Both the position numbers and the translations under genes were made by a program. 64,000 nt of DNA from Wielerella bovis (GTDB lineage: Bacteria > Pseudomonadota > Gammaproteobacteria > Burkholderiales > Neisseriaceae), in assembly GCF_022354465.1 (NCBI RefSeq), contig NZ_CP092361.1, forward strand, positions 1,240,001 to 1,304,000, read 5' to 3'. The notes under the pieces are model-generated. The model saw nothing but the letters and a program-made list of their open reading frames with translations. It had not been told where the DNA came from and ran no database searches. Each line of letters begins with the position of its first letter. The first letter of the stretch is position 1. Positions 18,142 through 27,083 of the stretch are shown in pieces.

Positions 18142-20967
18142 TTAAAATTTCATTTCCAAACTAACAGTAAAGTTTCTACCAGGCGCAGCATAGCGAGCAG
18201 AACGGATACTTTGGTCTTGATTCACAGCATTGGCGGAAGATTGACGTACATTTTCCCATGTGCTGTATTTGCGATTAGTTAGGTTATAGATACCACTACG
18301 CAGGGTAAATTTCTGTCTTAAGTTGTAATAAGCGGTCAAATCGTAAATATACCATGCACGAGTACGCTTACCTGCGATTTGGACAATATTACCGCCACCG
18401 TAGATTTTGCTGCCTGTCAATTCGTCATTGCGTTTAGCTTTGGAGTAAGTGCCGCTTAAATTAAACCCCCATTTCCCTTCTGGTTGGTCATAACCTATGC
18501 CTGCAACAAAACGACCAGGTTGAACAGCTTCCATAGTGGGTTCGGAAACATTGATGTAACCTTCATGTAGCTTGCGTTCTTTTATTTTGACACGATTGTA
18601 GGCAAAATTGGAATATAGCCCTTCAGGCAGCCTATTGCTAATACCTGCCCAGTCTATTTTGCCCAAAATATTGATGCCATTTAGTTTCACGTCTTGAGTG
18701 TTATAAAAATCAGCAACATAACCCAATTGCGGGAAACGCTTGTCGGCACGAGCAAGCAGGTTTTTGTAGTCATTTTGGAATACACTTGTTTCTATGACAC
18801 CAAAGTCGCCTTTGATTGCCAAGCCAATTTCTTGATTGAATGCTTTTTCGGCTTTCAATGGTTTGCGATTTAGGAAGTCAGCTTGGGTGTATGGATTGTT
18901 TTTCTCGGATGCCCCTGTACGTATGCCGTATAGTTCATAAAAAGCAGGAACGCGGAAACCATTAGAAACACGGTATGACAGTGTTAGATATTCGCTAGGT
19001 TTAAGACTTAATCCTGCATTCCATGACCAATTGCGGTATGAGCCACTTTTAATCCATGGGTCACTGGAGCGGAAACTGTGGCTATCATGACGCACACCCA
19101 ATCCCAAATCGGCATATTTACCAAATGCAATATGGTCTCGTAGAGAAATGTAATGCTGTTTACCTGTGATAACACGTGGTGTGCAGTCACGATTATCGCT
19201 TGCATTGTTATTGCAGCCATTAATTTGTACTAATGCAGGTAGTATGTTTTCACGCTCGTAAATATGAGGGTCATCATAAGTACCGCGTCCACTTTTATGG
19301 ATATAGGCAGGCATCTTGGTGTATTCAGAATAAATATCGCCGTGTTTCATGGTAGAACGGTGGTTACCGAAACCTGCAGCTATACTCAATTTATGGGCAA
19401 TAAACCCTAATCTGAATGCTTTTTCCCAATTGAATTGAGCCAAATTGAGGATTTCCTGATAATCATTTTTCTCAGTACTGTAATTTGACCACGGTTTGTC
19501 CAAGCTAGCACGGCAGCGTTCAGCTTTCGGATAATCGGTACAATTAGTACGATGGATGCGACTGGCCAGTTTCAAGTCTTGACGGTCAAAACTGGCGGTG
19601 AATTTATCTACCCATGTGTTTTTTTCAGGATTTTGATAACGATAGAACAGCCCGATGCGATTTTTGTTGTGATGTTCATCAAAAAATTTGCCACGTGTAT
19701 AACGCACACCACGATATTGATTACCTGCGTCAAATACCAAGCCATCCAAAGGATTATTAGTAGCAGTCATGCCACCATTGCCATGACCATTTTTATCCAA
19801 CGTTTGGCAGCTTGATGAGGTGGGACAAATATCTTCGCGAGTATAATAAGCACGTTGGGTCATATCACGGATGTCATACTGCTGCTTGGTGTATTCCAAA
19901 ACACCACCAACATAATGGTTAGGCAAGAAACGGTAGCCGCCTTTCCAAAAGAAAGAACGACTTTTGTAATCCATGGGATTAGGGCTGATACGGTCAGGAC
20001 CTGTGTAATCTTTGGCGTTGGCAGTACGAACAGGATAGGGCATTTTATCAGCTTGAGCTTGTTCTTCGGGACTTAATCCTAAACGCGGTTGTTGATTGAT
20101 GTGATTAACGCTTGCTTTGGCTCGGCGACAGCTCAAACTCAAAGTAGGACATTCATCAGCAATGATGTAATACGTTTGCGATCTAGTACCTGATGGCAAA
20201 CCAGGTCTAACATCGTATTCATTAAAATAGCCTTCTAATGGACGATAAGTGTGCTGCACATCTTCGGCAGCGGAATGAATACTGGTTTCCTTACCTGTTC
20301 GATGAGTTAAAATTGCCAAGCTATCAAAACTACCTATTCTGAATGCGCCTGCTACGGATTGAGTAAGTTGGCTGTTTTTGCTGCTGTATGCGGTTTTACT
20401 ATCCAAACCCCAGTTTTGTCCCTGCTTGATTACGTCGTTGGCTTCTTTGGTACGAAAACCCACTGCACCGCCCAAAGCACCGCTGCCATATTCAGCTGAG
20501 CTAGAACCCTTGCTCAATTCAATAGATTTAATGTTTTCGTATTCAATTTCATTAATCGCACCGCCATTCGCATCGGATTTGAGCGTCGCATAAGATTGTG
20601 CCTGCCCTAAACCGTCCACTAACATAGCAACGCGGTTTTTGTCTACACCGCGCATTGCATAGCCTGAAGTAGCACCACGTCCCTGTTCTACCACAGAAAT
20701 TCCAGGGTCGTAGCGAGTTAAATCACGGATGTTTAAAATCAGTTCTTTATCAATGTCTTCACTACTTTTAACCACTTTACCTAATCCTGTTACTTCATTT
20801 TGACGTTTGCTGATGCGACGTTTAGCGTGTACATGGATGGTTTCTAACTCTTGTGTGATTTCTTCATCTGTTGACGTTTTATTGGTGGCTGAAGCATAGT
20901 TAGAGGATAAAATAGTACTAACAGCTAGCACAATCAGTTTGAATTGAAATAAAGATTTTGTAGACAT
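18142..20967 (-). CDS. tbpA: Transferrin-binding protein A, TonB-dependent receptor
   Basis: Outer-membrane 22-strand barrel that extracts iron from host transferrin, powered by TonB. Signal peptide is followed by a TonB box-like ETIHVHAK and the plug motifs EVTGLGKVVK, RDLTRYDPGI and EQGRGATSGYAMRGVDKNR, which match neisserial TbpA closely. Extracellular loops hold Cys pairs (CPTLSLSC, CPTSSSC, CNNNASDNRDC). The C terminus ends GRNFTVSLEMKF with a terminal Phe for barrel insertion. 941 aa fits TbpA. It is downstream of tbpB on the same strand. LbpA is the alternative; the paired lipoprotein lacks the acidic tracts of LbpB, which favours TbpA. Confidence 0.88.
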   Translation of the reverse strand: MSTKSLFQFKLIVLAVSTILSSNYASATNKTSTDEEITQELETIHVHAKRRISKRQNEVTGLGKVVKSSEDIDKELILNIRDLTRYDPGISVVEQGRGATSGYAMRGVDKNRVAMLVDGLGQAQSYATLKSDANGGAINEIEYENIKSIELSKGSSSAEYGSGALGGAVGFRTKEANDVIKQGQNWGLDSKTAYSSKNSQLTQSVAGAFRIGSFDSLAILTHRTGKETSIHSAAEDVQHTYRPLEGYFNEYDVRPGLPSGTRSQTYYIIADECPTLSLSCRRAKASVNHINQQPRLGLSPEEQAQADKMPYPVRTANAKDYTGPDRISPNPMDYKSRSFFWKGGYRFLPNHYVGGVLEYTKQQYDIRDMTQRAYYTREDICPTSSSCQTLDKNGHGNGGMTATNNPLDGLVFDAGNQYRGVRYTRGKFFDEHHNKNRIGLFYRYQNPEKNTWVDKFTASFDRQDLKLASRIHRTNCTDYPKAERCRASLDKPWSNYSTEKNDYQEILNLAQFNWEKAFRLGFIAHKLSIAAGFGNHRSTMKHGDIYSEYTKMPAYIHKSGRGTYDDPHIYERENILPALVQINGCNNNASDNRDCTPRVITGKQHYISLRDHIAFGKYADLGLGVRHDSHSFRSSDPWIKSGSYRNWSWNAGLSLKPSEYLTLSYRVSNGFRVPAFYELYGIRTGASEKNNPYTQADFLNRKPLKAEKAFNQEIGLAIKGDFGVIETSVFQNDYKNLLARADKRFPQLGYVADFYNTQDVKLNGINILGKIDWAGISNRLPEGLYSNFAYNRVKIKERKLHEGYINVSEPTMEAVQPGRFVAGIGYDQPEGKWGFNLSGTYSKAKRNDELTGSKIYGGGNIVQIAGKRTRAWYIYDLTAYYNLRQKFTLRSGIYNLTNRKYSTWENVRQSSANAVNQDQSIRSARYAAPGRNFTVSLEMKF

Positions 20968-21044
20968 TGTTTTTCTTCCATATAATTAAATTGATTGAAA
21001 ATAATATTTCAGGCTGCTTAATTTATTTTTCTGACGCCTTTGAA

Positions 21045-21158
21045 CCTGTGTCCATAATCTTAATAGCTTACTTTGTATTTCTATTTCATGCGTCTACTAT
21101 CGTTCGTCTTGCATTCACTATAAAATTAAGCTATCAATATTGTGAAGATAGGTTGTTC
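21045..21158. repeat. Degenerate AGAACCTG-family element between tbpB and tbpA
   Basis: GAACCTGTGTCCATAATCTT followed by AATAGCTTACTTTGTA matches the right end of the 164-bp element in reverse, with many changes, and ends near AGATAGGTTGTTC. It lies in the 241-bp gap between tbpB and tbpA. A DUS pair (TGCCTGAAAAGAGATTTCAG, about 21171-21190) just past the tbpB stop may terminate part of the transcripts. Confidence 0.5.
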
Positions 21159-21208
21159 AAATAATGATGCTGCCTGAAAAGAGATTTCAGGCAGCATCAT
21201 GAGTAAGC

Positions 21209-23059
21209 TTATTTCACCACTTGGCGTTTACCACCAAATACGCCACCAACTTTGTCCTTACCATCTTCGGCAGAATGCAGCGTACCACCAATTTCTGCAC
21301 CGGTAGGACCAAAGAATGCGCCTTTGACTTCAGCATCCAAATGCACGAACACACCACTTCCACCTTTATCGATGTTAAAACCACTCACATCAGTTTTGGC
21401 ACGTCCTGTGAAACCATTTTTATCTATACTGCCTGATAATGTGAACGCAGGTTTGTCTTCGCTACCATTGGTATCAATCAGCTTACCAGTGAAAGTTTTT
21501 GAGCCGAAATCAAAGTCAAAACGACTACGGCTAGCATGGGCTGCATCACCTGCTTCAACACTGCCTACACGGTTATTTTGGCTCCAAAAGTTAGCTTGCC
21601 ATGTGCCACGATAATGCGCTTGACCTGTGGGCATAGCTGCAAGTGGTGTACGTTCGCCTTGCAAAAAGAAAGCCCCATTGACGATTTGAGTGATACCACC
21701 TGTAGTTTGTTTTTCGCCATAACTACCAAATTTCACATAGTCCAAATTGTTACAACATACAGTTACGCTATACTGCTTGCCCTGATGTTCTCGTTCCACT
21801 GTTTCAATGAATTTCATGTCGGCAAATTTAGTTTTGCCTTCAGGCAACAAAGGAAACTGTCTGCCGTCTAACACCAAATAGGCTGCATTACCGAAAGTAT
21901 CTAGTGTGTTTTTTTTCAGGCTGCCTGAATCAATTTTCTCTGCATCAAATAAAGTTTGCAGCTGATCAGCAGGTAGATTATTGTCACGCTTACCGCCAAA
22001 TACAGCAAATAGGGAATTGTTGTCGGTCAAAAATTTACCTGCCAACTCTTCAGCATTCGGACCGAAAAATCCACCTTCCAAATTTTCTGAATCTTTGCCA
22101 AAGATACTGTGTGATTTATTTTCTGCTGTTGCTGAGCCTTTGAAACGATTACCTTTAATGTCAGCGGTAATGTTGTATCGTTTGTTCACAGTTTGAGCAT
22201 CGTCTGCATTTGCAATATAACCATTGCTGTTCAGGCTGCCTGAAAGTTTTTTGTTAGCAAAATCAGCTGTGAATTCGGCACTGTGACCAATACCCTTACC
22301 TGTATGACGGCGATTGACCGCTTCATCCATTGAAGTAGCACCAATGGCATTGCCTGGAAGAGCATTGGCAGGATTGTTATCCTGCGTAAAATCATCAGCC
22401 AAGATATTACGATTTTTATCAGCATCACTGACAAAATCCCAATAACCTTTGTATGTTACAGTTTGCGTGGGCAGGGAAACCGCAGGGCTGCTGCCTTGAT
22501 AAAACACATAACCAGCCCATCCACCAGGGAAAATATCTTGCGTGAGACTCGAACCTGAACCTTGGCGATTGGTAAACTCCATACGACGGTTGCCTAGCAC
22601 ATAACCTAAACGCACATACGTCAAATCACGTTTATGTGCCAAATTTGCATTGTTGTGTGAATAATCTATGTCATAGGAATCATCGTGTTTATTATGCTTT
22701 TCCAATTCGGCAGTAAAATATTGCGAAACTTGGTTCAATGCCACATTGATAGGCTTAACTTTATCGGCAGTAATAGCCACTTGGGCGTTATCTTCTACTG
22801 TACCTGTAGTTGGTTTAGGTGCTGTATTGCGGCGCGGTACTTCCACAGCATACCCCAAAGACGGTTGATTGATTTCCTTGATTTGCTCCGCCGTATCACG
22901 ACGTGGATTGGAAGTATCATCCTGATAAGTCGGCTTTACCATACCAACTGTGGCATTATGATTAACATCGTCTAAATCAAAACTCCCTTTACCTGAAGCG
23001 CAGGCAGAAAATAAAACCGCACTAAATACGGAAATTCCTAATAATTTCAAAGATGACAT
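21209..23059 (-). CDS. tbpB: Transferrin-binding lipoprotein B
   Basis: Surface lipoprotein that binds iron-loaded transferrin and passes it to TbpA. The lipobox is VLFSAC followed by ASGKGSFDLDDV, close to the neisserial TbpB start. Two lobes are visible, each with a handle and a beta-barrel: GGFFGPNAEELAGKFL ends lobe one, AAYLVLDG starts lobe two, which has VTVCCNNLDYVKFG and FLQGERT, and ends GAFFGPTGAEIGGTLHS then GVFGGKRQ. I chose ATG 23059 (AAGGATAGAGG upstream); the frame extends to 23095. 616 aa. Export to the surface would need Slam, encoded just upstream. An A8 tract lies within the coding strand near 21910. Confidence 0.9.
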   Translation of the reverse strand: MSSLKLLGISVFSAVLFSACASGKGSFDLDDVNHNATVGMVKPTYQDDTSNPRRDTAEQIKEINQPSLGYAVEVPRRNTAPKPTTGTVEDNAQVAITADKVKPINVALNQVSQYFTAELEKHNKHDDSYDIDYSHNNANLAHKRDLTYVRLGYVLGNRRMEFTNRQGSGSSLTQDIFPGGWAGYVFYQGSSPAVSLPTQTVTYKGYWDFVSDADKNRNILADDFTQDNNPANALPGNAIGATSMDEAVNRRHTGKGIGHSAEFTADFANKKLSGSLNSNGYIANADDAQTVNKRYNITADIKGNRFKGSATAENKSHSIFGKDSENLEGGFFGPNAEELAGKFLTDNNSLFAVFGGKRDNNLPADQLQTLFDAEKIDSGSLKKNTLDTFGNAAYLVLDGRQFPLLPEGKTKFADMKFIETVEREHQGKQYSVTVCCNNLDYVKFGSYGEKQTTGGITQIVNGAFFLQGERTPLAAMPTGQAHYRGTWQANFWSQNNRVGSVEAGDAAHASRSRFDFDFGSKTFTGKLIDTNGSEDKPAFTLSGSIDKNGFTGRAKTDVSGFNIDKGGSGVFVHLDAEVKGAFFGPTGAEIGGTLHSAEDGKDKVGGVFGGKRQVVK

Positions 23060-23099
23060 CGCCTCTATCCTTTGTTTATGATAAATAATTACCAAATTA

Positions 23100-23126
23100 T
23101 GAAAATAATAACAATTATTATTATGT
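23100..23126 (-). promoter_or_regulatory. Putative Fur box upstream of tbpB
   Basis: AATAATAA (23104-23111) and TTATTATT (23115-23122) are perfect inverted 8-bp arms around CAA, a 19-bp Fur-like palindrome. It is about 45 bases upstream of the tbpB start. tbpBA promoters are Fur-repressed in Neisseria. AT-richness means chance is possible. Confidence 0.6.
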
Positions 23127-23182
23127 ATTATTTTGTTAAAAAATTCAAATCATTTTTATTAAATAGCTAATGTATGAAAATA

Positions 23183-23346
23183 AGAACCTGTGTTCGTAAG
23201 ATTGATGGCTTGATTTTATTGTCAATTCATGCGAATACAAGGCGGCTTCCCACGCCAATATTGAACATATTGGCGTGGGAAGCCAACGCAGTAGTCGTAT
23301 GAAGTAGCGATAAAAGCAAGCTATTAAGATTATGAACACAGGTTCT
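23183..23346. repeat. 164-bp MITE with AGAACCTGTGTTC ends, second copy
   Basis: Same element as 12094-12257 in the same orientation, differing at about three positions. It sits between the tbpB promoter region and the end of slam. It contains the CTTCCCACGCCAATATTG palindrome and no gene. Confidence 0.82.
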
Positions 23347-23385
23347 AAATAATTCAATGCAGCACAGGGATAAATTGGGATGTTA

Positions 23386-23491
23386 TATAGTGAAGTAAAA
23401 TAAGAAAGATGCAAGGCGACCACGCCCCCGTGTACAAATAGTACATAAGGGCGTGGACAACGAAGCAGATTTCTTATTTTAATTTACTATA
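23386..23491. repeat. Correia-like MITE, TATAGTAAAGTAAAATAAG class
   Basis: 106 bp from TATAGTGAAGTAAAATAAGA to TCTTATTTTAATTTACTATA. The core reads AAGGCGACCACGCCC, a GTAC centre (GTGTACAAATAGTACATAAG) and GGCGTGGACAACG. The same terminal class is the inner element at 58616-58722. Confidence 0.8.
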
Positions 23492-23518
23492 ATTAATTGA
23501 TTTTTTTGATATGTTAAA

Positions 23519-23566
23519 AGCCTCTTGAAAATTAACATTAGTTAATCAAGAGGCTTTCTTTGTGAT
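23519..23566. terminator. Bidirectional terminator after slam
   Basis: GCCTCTTGA and TCAAGAGGC pair around an AT-rich loop with its own TTAAC symmetry. T-runs follow on both strands. It is about 100 bases past the slam stop (minus strand), so slam and tbpBA probably have separate transcripts. Confidence 0.75.
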
Positions 23567-23660
23567 GTTAAATTTTTGACTGCATTATGTTCAAATGCCG
23601 TTCACAATCAAGACAAAATTTATCCTTATACCAACGGCAGCCTGAAACACAAACAATCTA

Positions 23661-25109
23661 CTAAAATTGCTTATTGACTTCCACAAACAGTCGCTGTTTA
23701 TTGTAGTTAAACAAAGGAATATTGCTGTTAGTACGTGCATACGACCAAGTCAACCGCGGTGTTAAACCTTGCCAGTGTACAGCACGGTGCCATACGCTTG
23801 CCTGTATGCCCAATTCTCGGTTGTATTGTATTGTGTTAAATAAGCCTGTTGCACGATAATTTTTCCAACCATAAGATGCACTTAAACGCGTGGAAAAAAG
23901 TTGCCACTCTTGAAGCCAACCCACACGAAAACTTTTACGAATAAAGGAATCATCGCCATCATGTGCATTATTACGATTAAAACTTATGCCTGCAAACCAT
24001 GCTTGGCTGGGATTGTGCTGATAGGCTGCCGTCAGTGAAATAAAATGAGCATTACCATTTAAATGCTTGCGTGTACGATAACGATTTTGTACAGTTTCAG
24101 CATATAGGTTAGCTTGCCATCTAGAATTAAATGTACGCGATGCTTCTAGTGCGATGCCACGACCGTTGGAAAAACGCTGTAAGTTTTCATCATTTTTACT
24201 ACCACCTGCATACCACATTTGCTCAAAAAATGGTAATACAGCAATGCTTGCGTTAGCGTTTTGATGACCTATGCCGAACGATACACGTGCATTGGCTTCA
24301 TTGAAACGTTTGTTGTTCCAATAAAATTTGCTGCTACCATCCAGGCGCCATTCGTTAAACAAGCCATTTTGCCAAAACCATTTTTTATCTATGTCCATGC
24401 TGACTGACAAACCTTGTCCAGATTCAGCTTCTTCACCACGCCAACCATTACCCAAATCAGTCTTTTTCGGAGCATTATTGATGTTTTTGTCATTCACAAA
24501 AGTTGCACCACCATTCAATTGCCAATGACTTTGCTGTTTGATGTGTGCCAGTACTTGTTCAATTTCACTTGCCAATTCGCTAGGTAACTGGCTTTCACTT
24601 TGTATTTTACGAAATTGTGCTTCTGCGGCTTCCCATTCTTTATTAGATAATAATGCAGCAGCAGTTTGCAAACGTAACACCAACCAATCAGATTTCTGTG
24701 CCAAAACTTGACGATATAAACGCACGGCTTTTGTATGCTCACCTCGCCAACGCGCAATAAGAGCTTGTGCCCAAATATTGATAACCGAGTCTTGCAAATG
24801 TTCAGGCAGCTTTTGATAGTGTGGCAACAGCAAGAAAGTATTTTCACCGTTGCCTTGCAATAAAGCGGCCATCAGTGCACGCACAAGTAAATCAGGGTGT
24901 TGCTGTAATTCATTTTCACTTAAAAAAACAGATTGCTTTGATTCAATAGTAGGTGCAACAGTTTGTTCAAATTGAACAGGTAACGTGTTTTGAATCTGTT
25001 GATGTACTTGTTCATCAGTAATGCGGCGATCATCTAGACTTTTGTGATTTTGTGCAGCAGCAGGTAACACAATGAAAAAAATCAGGAATTGGAAGATTTT
25101 GGGTTTCAT
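23661..25109 (-). CDS. Surface lipoprotein assembly modulator Slam (DUF560)
   Basis: Outer-membrane protein that carries lipoproteins such as TbpB from the periplasm to the cell surface. A signal peptide (IFQFLIFFIVLPAAAQ) is followed by a helical TPR-type domain (about residues 60-195, with ARWRGEHTKAVRLYRQVLAQ and EWEAAEAQFRKIQ). The C-terminal DUF560 barrel starts at QLNGGATFVNDKNINN and ends RLFVEVNKQF with terminal Phe. I chose ATG 25109; the open frame begins at a TTG at 25115. 482 aa is normal for Slam. Its place directly upstream of tbpB points to TbpB as client. Confidence 0.88.
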   Translation of the reverse strand: MKPKIFQFLIFFIVLPAAAQNHKSLDDRRITDEQVHQQIQNTLPVQFEQTVAPTIESKQSVFLSENELQQHPDLLVRALMAALLQGNGENTFLLLPHYQKLPEHLQDSVINIWAQALIARWRGEHTKAVRLYRQVLAQKSDWLVLRLQTAAALLSNKEWEAAEAQFRKIQSESQLPSELASEIEQVLAHIKQQSHWQLNGGATFVNDKNINNAPKKTDLGNGWRGEEAESGQGLSVSMDIDKKWFWQNGLFNEWRLDGSSKFYWNNKRFNEANARVSFGIGHQNANASIAVLPFFEQMWYAGGSKNDENLQRFSNGRGIALEASRTFNSRWQANLYAETVQNRYRTRKHLNGNAHFISLTAAYQHNPSQAWFAGISFNRNNAHDGDDSFIRKSFRVGWLQEWQLFSTRLSASYGWKNYRATGLFNTIQYNRELGIQASVWHRAVHWQGLTPRLTWSYARTNSNIPLFNYNKQRLFVEVNKQF

Positions 25110-25123
25110 AAACAAACATTCTG

Positions 25124-25146
25124 TTAATAATTCTCATTATATTATA
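25124..25146 (-). promoter_or_regulatory. Putative Fur box upstream of slam
   Basis: On the minus strand ATAATATAATGAGAATTATT precedes slam by about 15-35 bases; ATAATGAGAATTATT resembles the Fur consensus with inverted AAT repeats. It would place slam under the same iron control as tbpBA. Inferred from sequence likeness only. Confidence 0.5.
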
Positions 25147-25176
25147 AACCCTATTCATGATAAATTGCACATGGTT

Positions 25177-26508
25177 TTATACCTGAAAACTCTGCGCCAA
25201 TATTTCTGCCATTTTATTTTTTTCAGGCTGCCCTACCACATAATTTTCATTTAATGCTGACCATTTTGGATAACTGCGTGCTTTTTTCAGCGGTTCGGGC
25301 AATTTATCTGACCAAGGTGCGCTGACTTCACTCAATGTAATCGTGCTGTTTGCAGCGTGTCCGCGTGTTTTCAAAATATTCAGTAATAATATATTTCGTG
25401 CGGCTAACACCGCCAATGTGCCACTATCAATATGCAAGATTTCTATGCCATTGAGTTTGTCGGACAAGGTTTGCCAATTATTCGCAAAGCCGCCAATAAT
25501 GCCGCCCAAAGTCGCGCCTAAACCGAGTGATGTCCCCAATGTCAAAGCGTCCAAACCCAAACCAATCAATGCGCCTGTTGCAATGCCTGTTCCTGTGCGA
25601 ATGCCGTATTCTTTGAGTAAATCGGCATCAAATGGGTCGCGGCTGAACGTGTGCAACTGGGTTGCGTTGTCGCCCGAAAATTCGTCTTGATAAAAACGAT
25701 ACAATGCCAATAAATCACGCTGCAAACCTTGTTCATGTTGGCGCACGGCGGCTTGCATCGTGGCTTGTACATTGGCAATTTGCTCTTTTTCGCTACATGC
25801 TTGAATGTAGGCGGCAATGTCCAGCAAAAAATGGGCAATGTGTAAACGCGCTTGTTTATCCAGATTCTGCCAATCTTGACGGCGCACTTCTATCAGCGTT
25901 TTCAGGCTGCCTTTTTGTGGATTTTCGGGCAACATGGTGGCTAAATTGTTCCACAAACGCATTTCGCCTTCAAAATCAAAAGCAACGGTATCAAAACTAC
26001 TGAAAACATGTAAATTTCGGCGCGATAACATGGTTTGCCAGTCGCTTAAATCGCGGTTTTGGGTGAAATTGAATACTGGCATCACGGGCTTCGCGCACCA
26101 CGACAATACAGTCAATTCATCTTTGTATTTGGGCAACACAGGTTCACGCGCATCTACCACATACAAAGCCGTATCGCTGTTGATGAGCTGACGCAATACT
26201 TTGGCTTCTTGTGAAAATTCGTTTTGCGCCACATCACTCGCTAAAAATTGCTGAATGCGCTCAATGCCATCTTTTTGGCTGGACGTATGTTCTTCCAACC
26301 AATCCAAGACACCACCTGCATCTTCCAACCCTGGGGTATCGTATAAACAAATATATTCGCCAATCATCGCTTGTTCCACATGACGTGTGGTGGCGGCGGC
26401 ATTTTTGACTTCGCCAAAAGTACTGTCGCGCAACAAGGTTCGCATTAAGGAAGTTTTGCCCGTATTGGTATGCCCAACTACGGCGAGAGAAAGGGTGTTT
26501 TGTGTCAT
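25177..26508 (-). CDS. P-loop GTPase with DUF3482
   Basis: A 443 aa Era/YeeP-like GTPase. The N-terminal G domain has G1 VVGHTNTGKTSLMRTL, a G3-like YDTPGLEDAGG and a G4-like FNFTQNRD region instead of the usual NKxD. The C-terminal half (about residues 240-440) has hydrophobic Gly-rich segments (GIATGALIGLGLDALTLGTS, GATLGGIIGG) that could associate with membrane, then SGTLAVLAARNILLLN. Its function is unknown. It starts one base after the stop of the DUF456 gene, and pairs of this type are found in other beta- and gammaproteobacteria, so a shared membrane role is plausible. Confidence 0.85.
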   Translation of the reverse strand: MTQNTLSLAVVGHTNTGKTSLMRTLLRDSTFGEVKNAAATTRHVEQAMIGEYICLYDTPGLEDAGGVLDWLEEHTSSQKDGIERIQQFLASDVAQNEFSQEAKVLRQLINSDTALYVVDAREPVLPKYKDELTVLSWCAKPVMPVFNFTQNRDLSDWQTMLSRRNLHVFSSFDTVAFDFEGEMRLWNNLATMLPENPQKGSLKTLIEVRRQDWQNLDKQARLHIAHFLLDIAAYIQACSEKEQIANVQATMQAAVRQHEQGLQRDLLALYRFYQDEFSGDNATQLHTFSRDPFDADLLKEYGIRTGTGIATGALIGLGLDALTLGTSLGLGATLGGIIGGFANNWQTLSDKLNGIEILHIDSGTLAVLAARNILLLNILKTRGHAANSTITLSEVSAPWSDKLPEPLKKARSYPKWSALNENYVVGQPEKNKMAEILAQSFQV

Positions 26509-26509
26509 A

Positions 26510-27001
26510 TCAACTTATCCAATAAGCAATGTAATGCGCCAGCAACACCAGCACAATGACCAATGCTGCTCCGATTTTGGCTACCATGCCAATCATAAAA
26601 CCAATCAATGTTCCAATGCCAACTTTACCTGCTAACCAAACATTGCGTTTATCAGCAAATTCACCTACTGCTGCGCCGATTAATGGCCCAAGAATTAAGC
26701 CCGCAGGTGTGAAAAAAATGCCTGCGATGCCGCCAATCAATGCACCCCACAAGGCTTCTTTGCTAGCACCTGTGTATTTTGCGCCTAATAATCCTGCAAC
26801 AAAATCCATTGCCATACCAAACAAGGTTACTGCCAATAAAATCAACAAGCTAAATGAACCGACAATTTGGTAATCTTGGCTATATGCGATAAGCCATGCG
26901 CCTGCAAACATAAGTGGCAACCCTGGTAAAGCAGGAAAAACCGTGCCTAATGCACCCAGTATTAGCAAAAATAATGCAAGAAAAATCAATAATATTGTCA
27001 T
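26510..27001 (-). CDS. DUF456 family membrane protein
   Basis: A 163 aa hydrophobic protein with about four membrane segments. GTVFPALPGLPLMFAGAWLI is the N-terminal hallmark, and FVAGLLGAKYTGASKEALWG then GLILGPLIGAAVGE form the Gly-rich core of the family. The function of the family is not known. It is directly upstream of the DUF3482 GTPase gene, with stop and start one base apart, so the two are translated together. Confidence 0.87.
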   Translation of the reverse strand: MTILLIFLALFLLILGALGTVFPALPGLPLMFAGAWLIAYSQDYQIVGSFSLLILLAVTLFGMAMDFVAGLLGAKYTGASKEALWGALIGGIAGIFFTPAGLILGPLIGAAVGEFADKRNVWLAGKVGIGTLIGFMIGMVAKIGAALVIVLVLLAHYIAYWIS

Positions 27002-27083
27002 TTTTTGTTTAATGGTTTTTCAGGCTGCCTTTTACTGAACAATTAGATTTAAAAGGCAGCCTGAAACATGATTTATCATAAAT

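Noticed and set aside
23183..23491. Transposase gene in the repeats upstream of tbpB
   Set aside because: All frames are short and derived from palindromic repeat sequence; no DDE-type motif is present.
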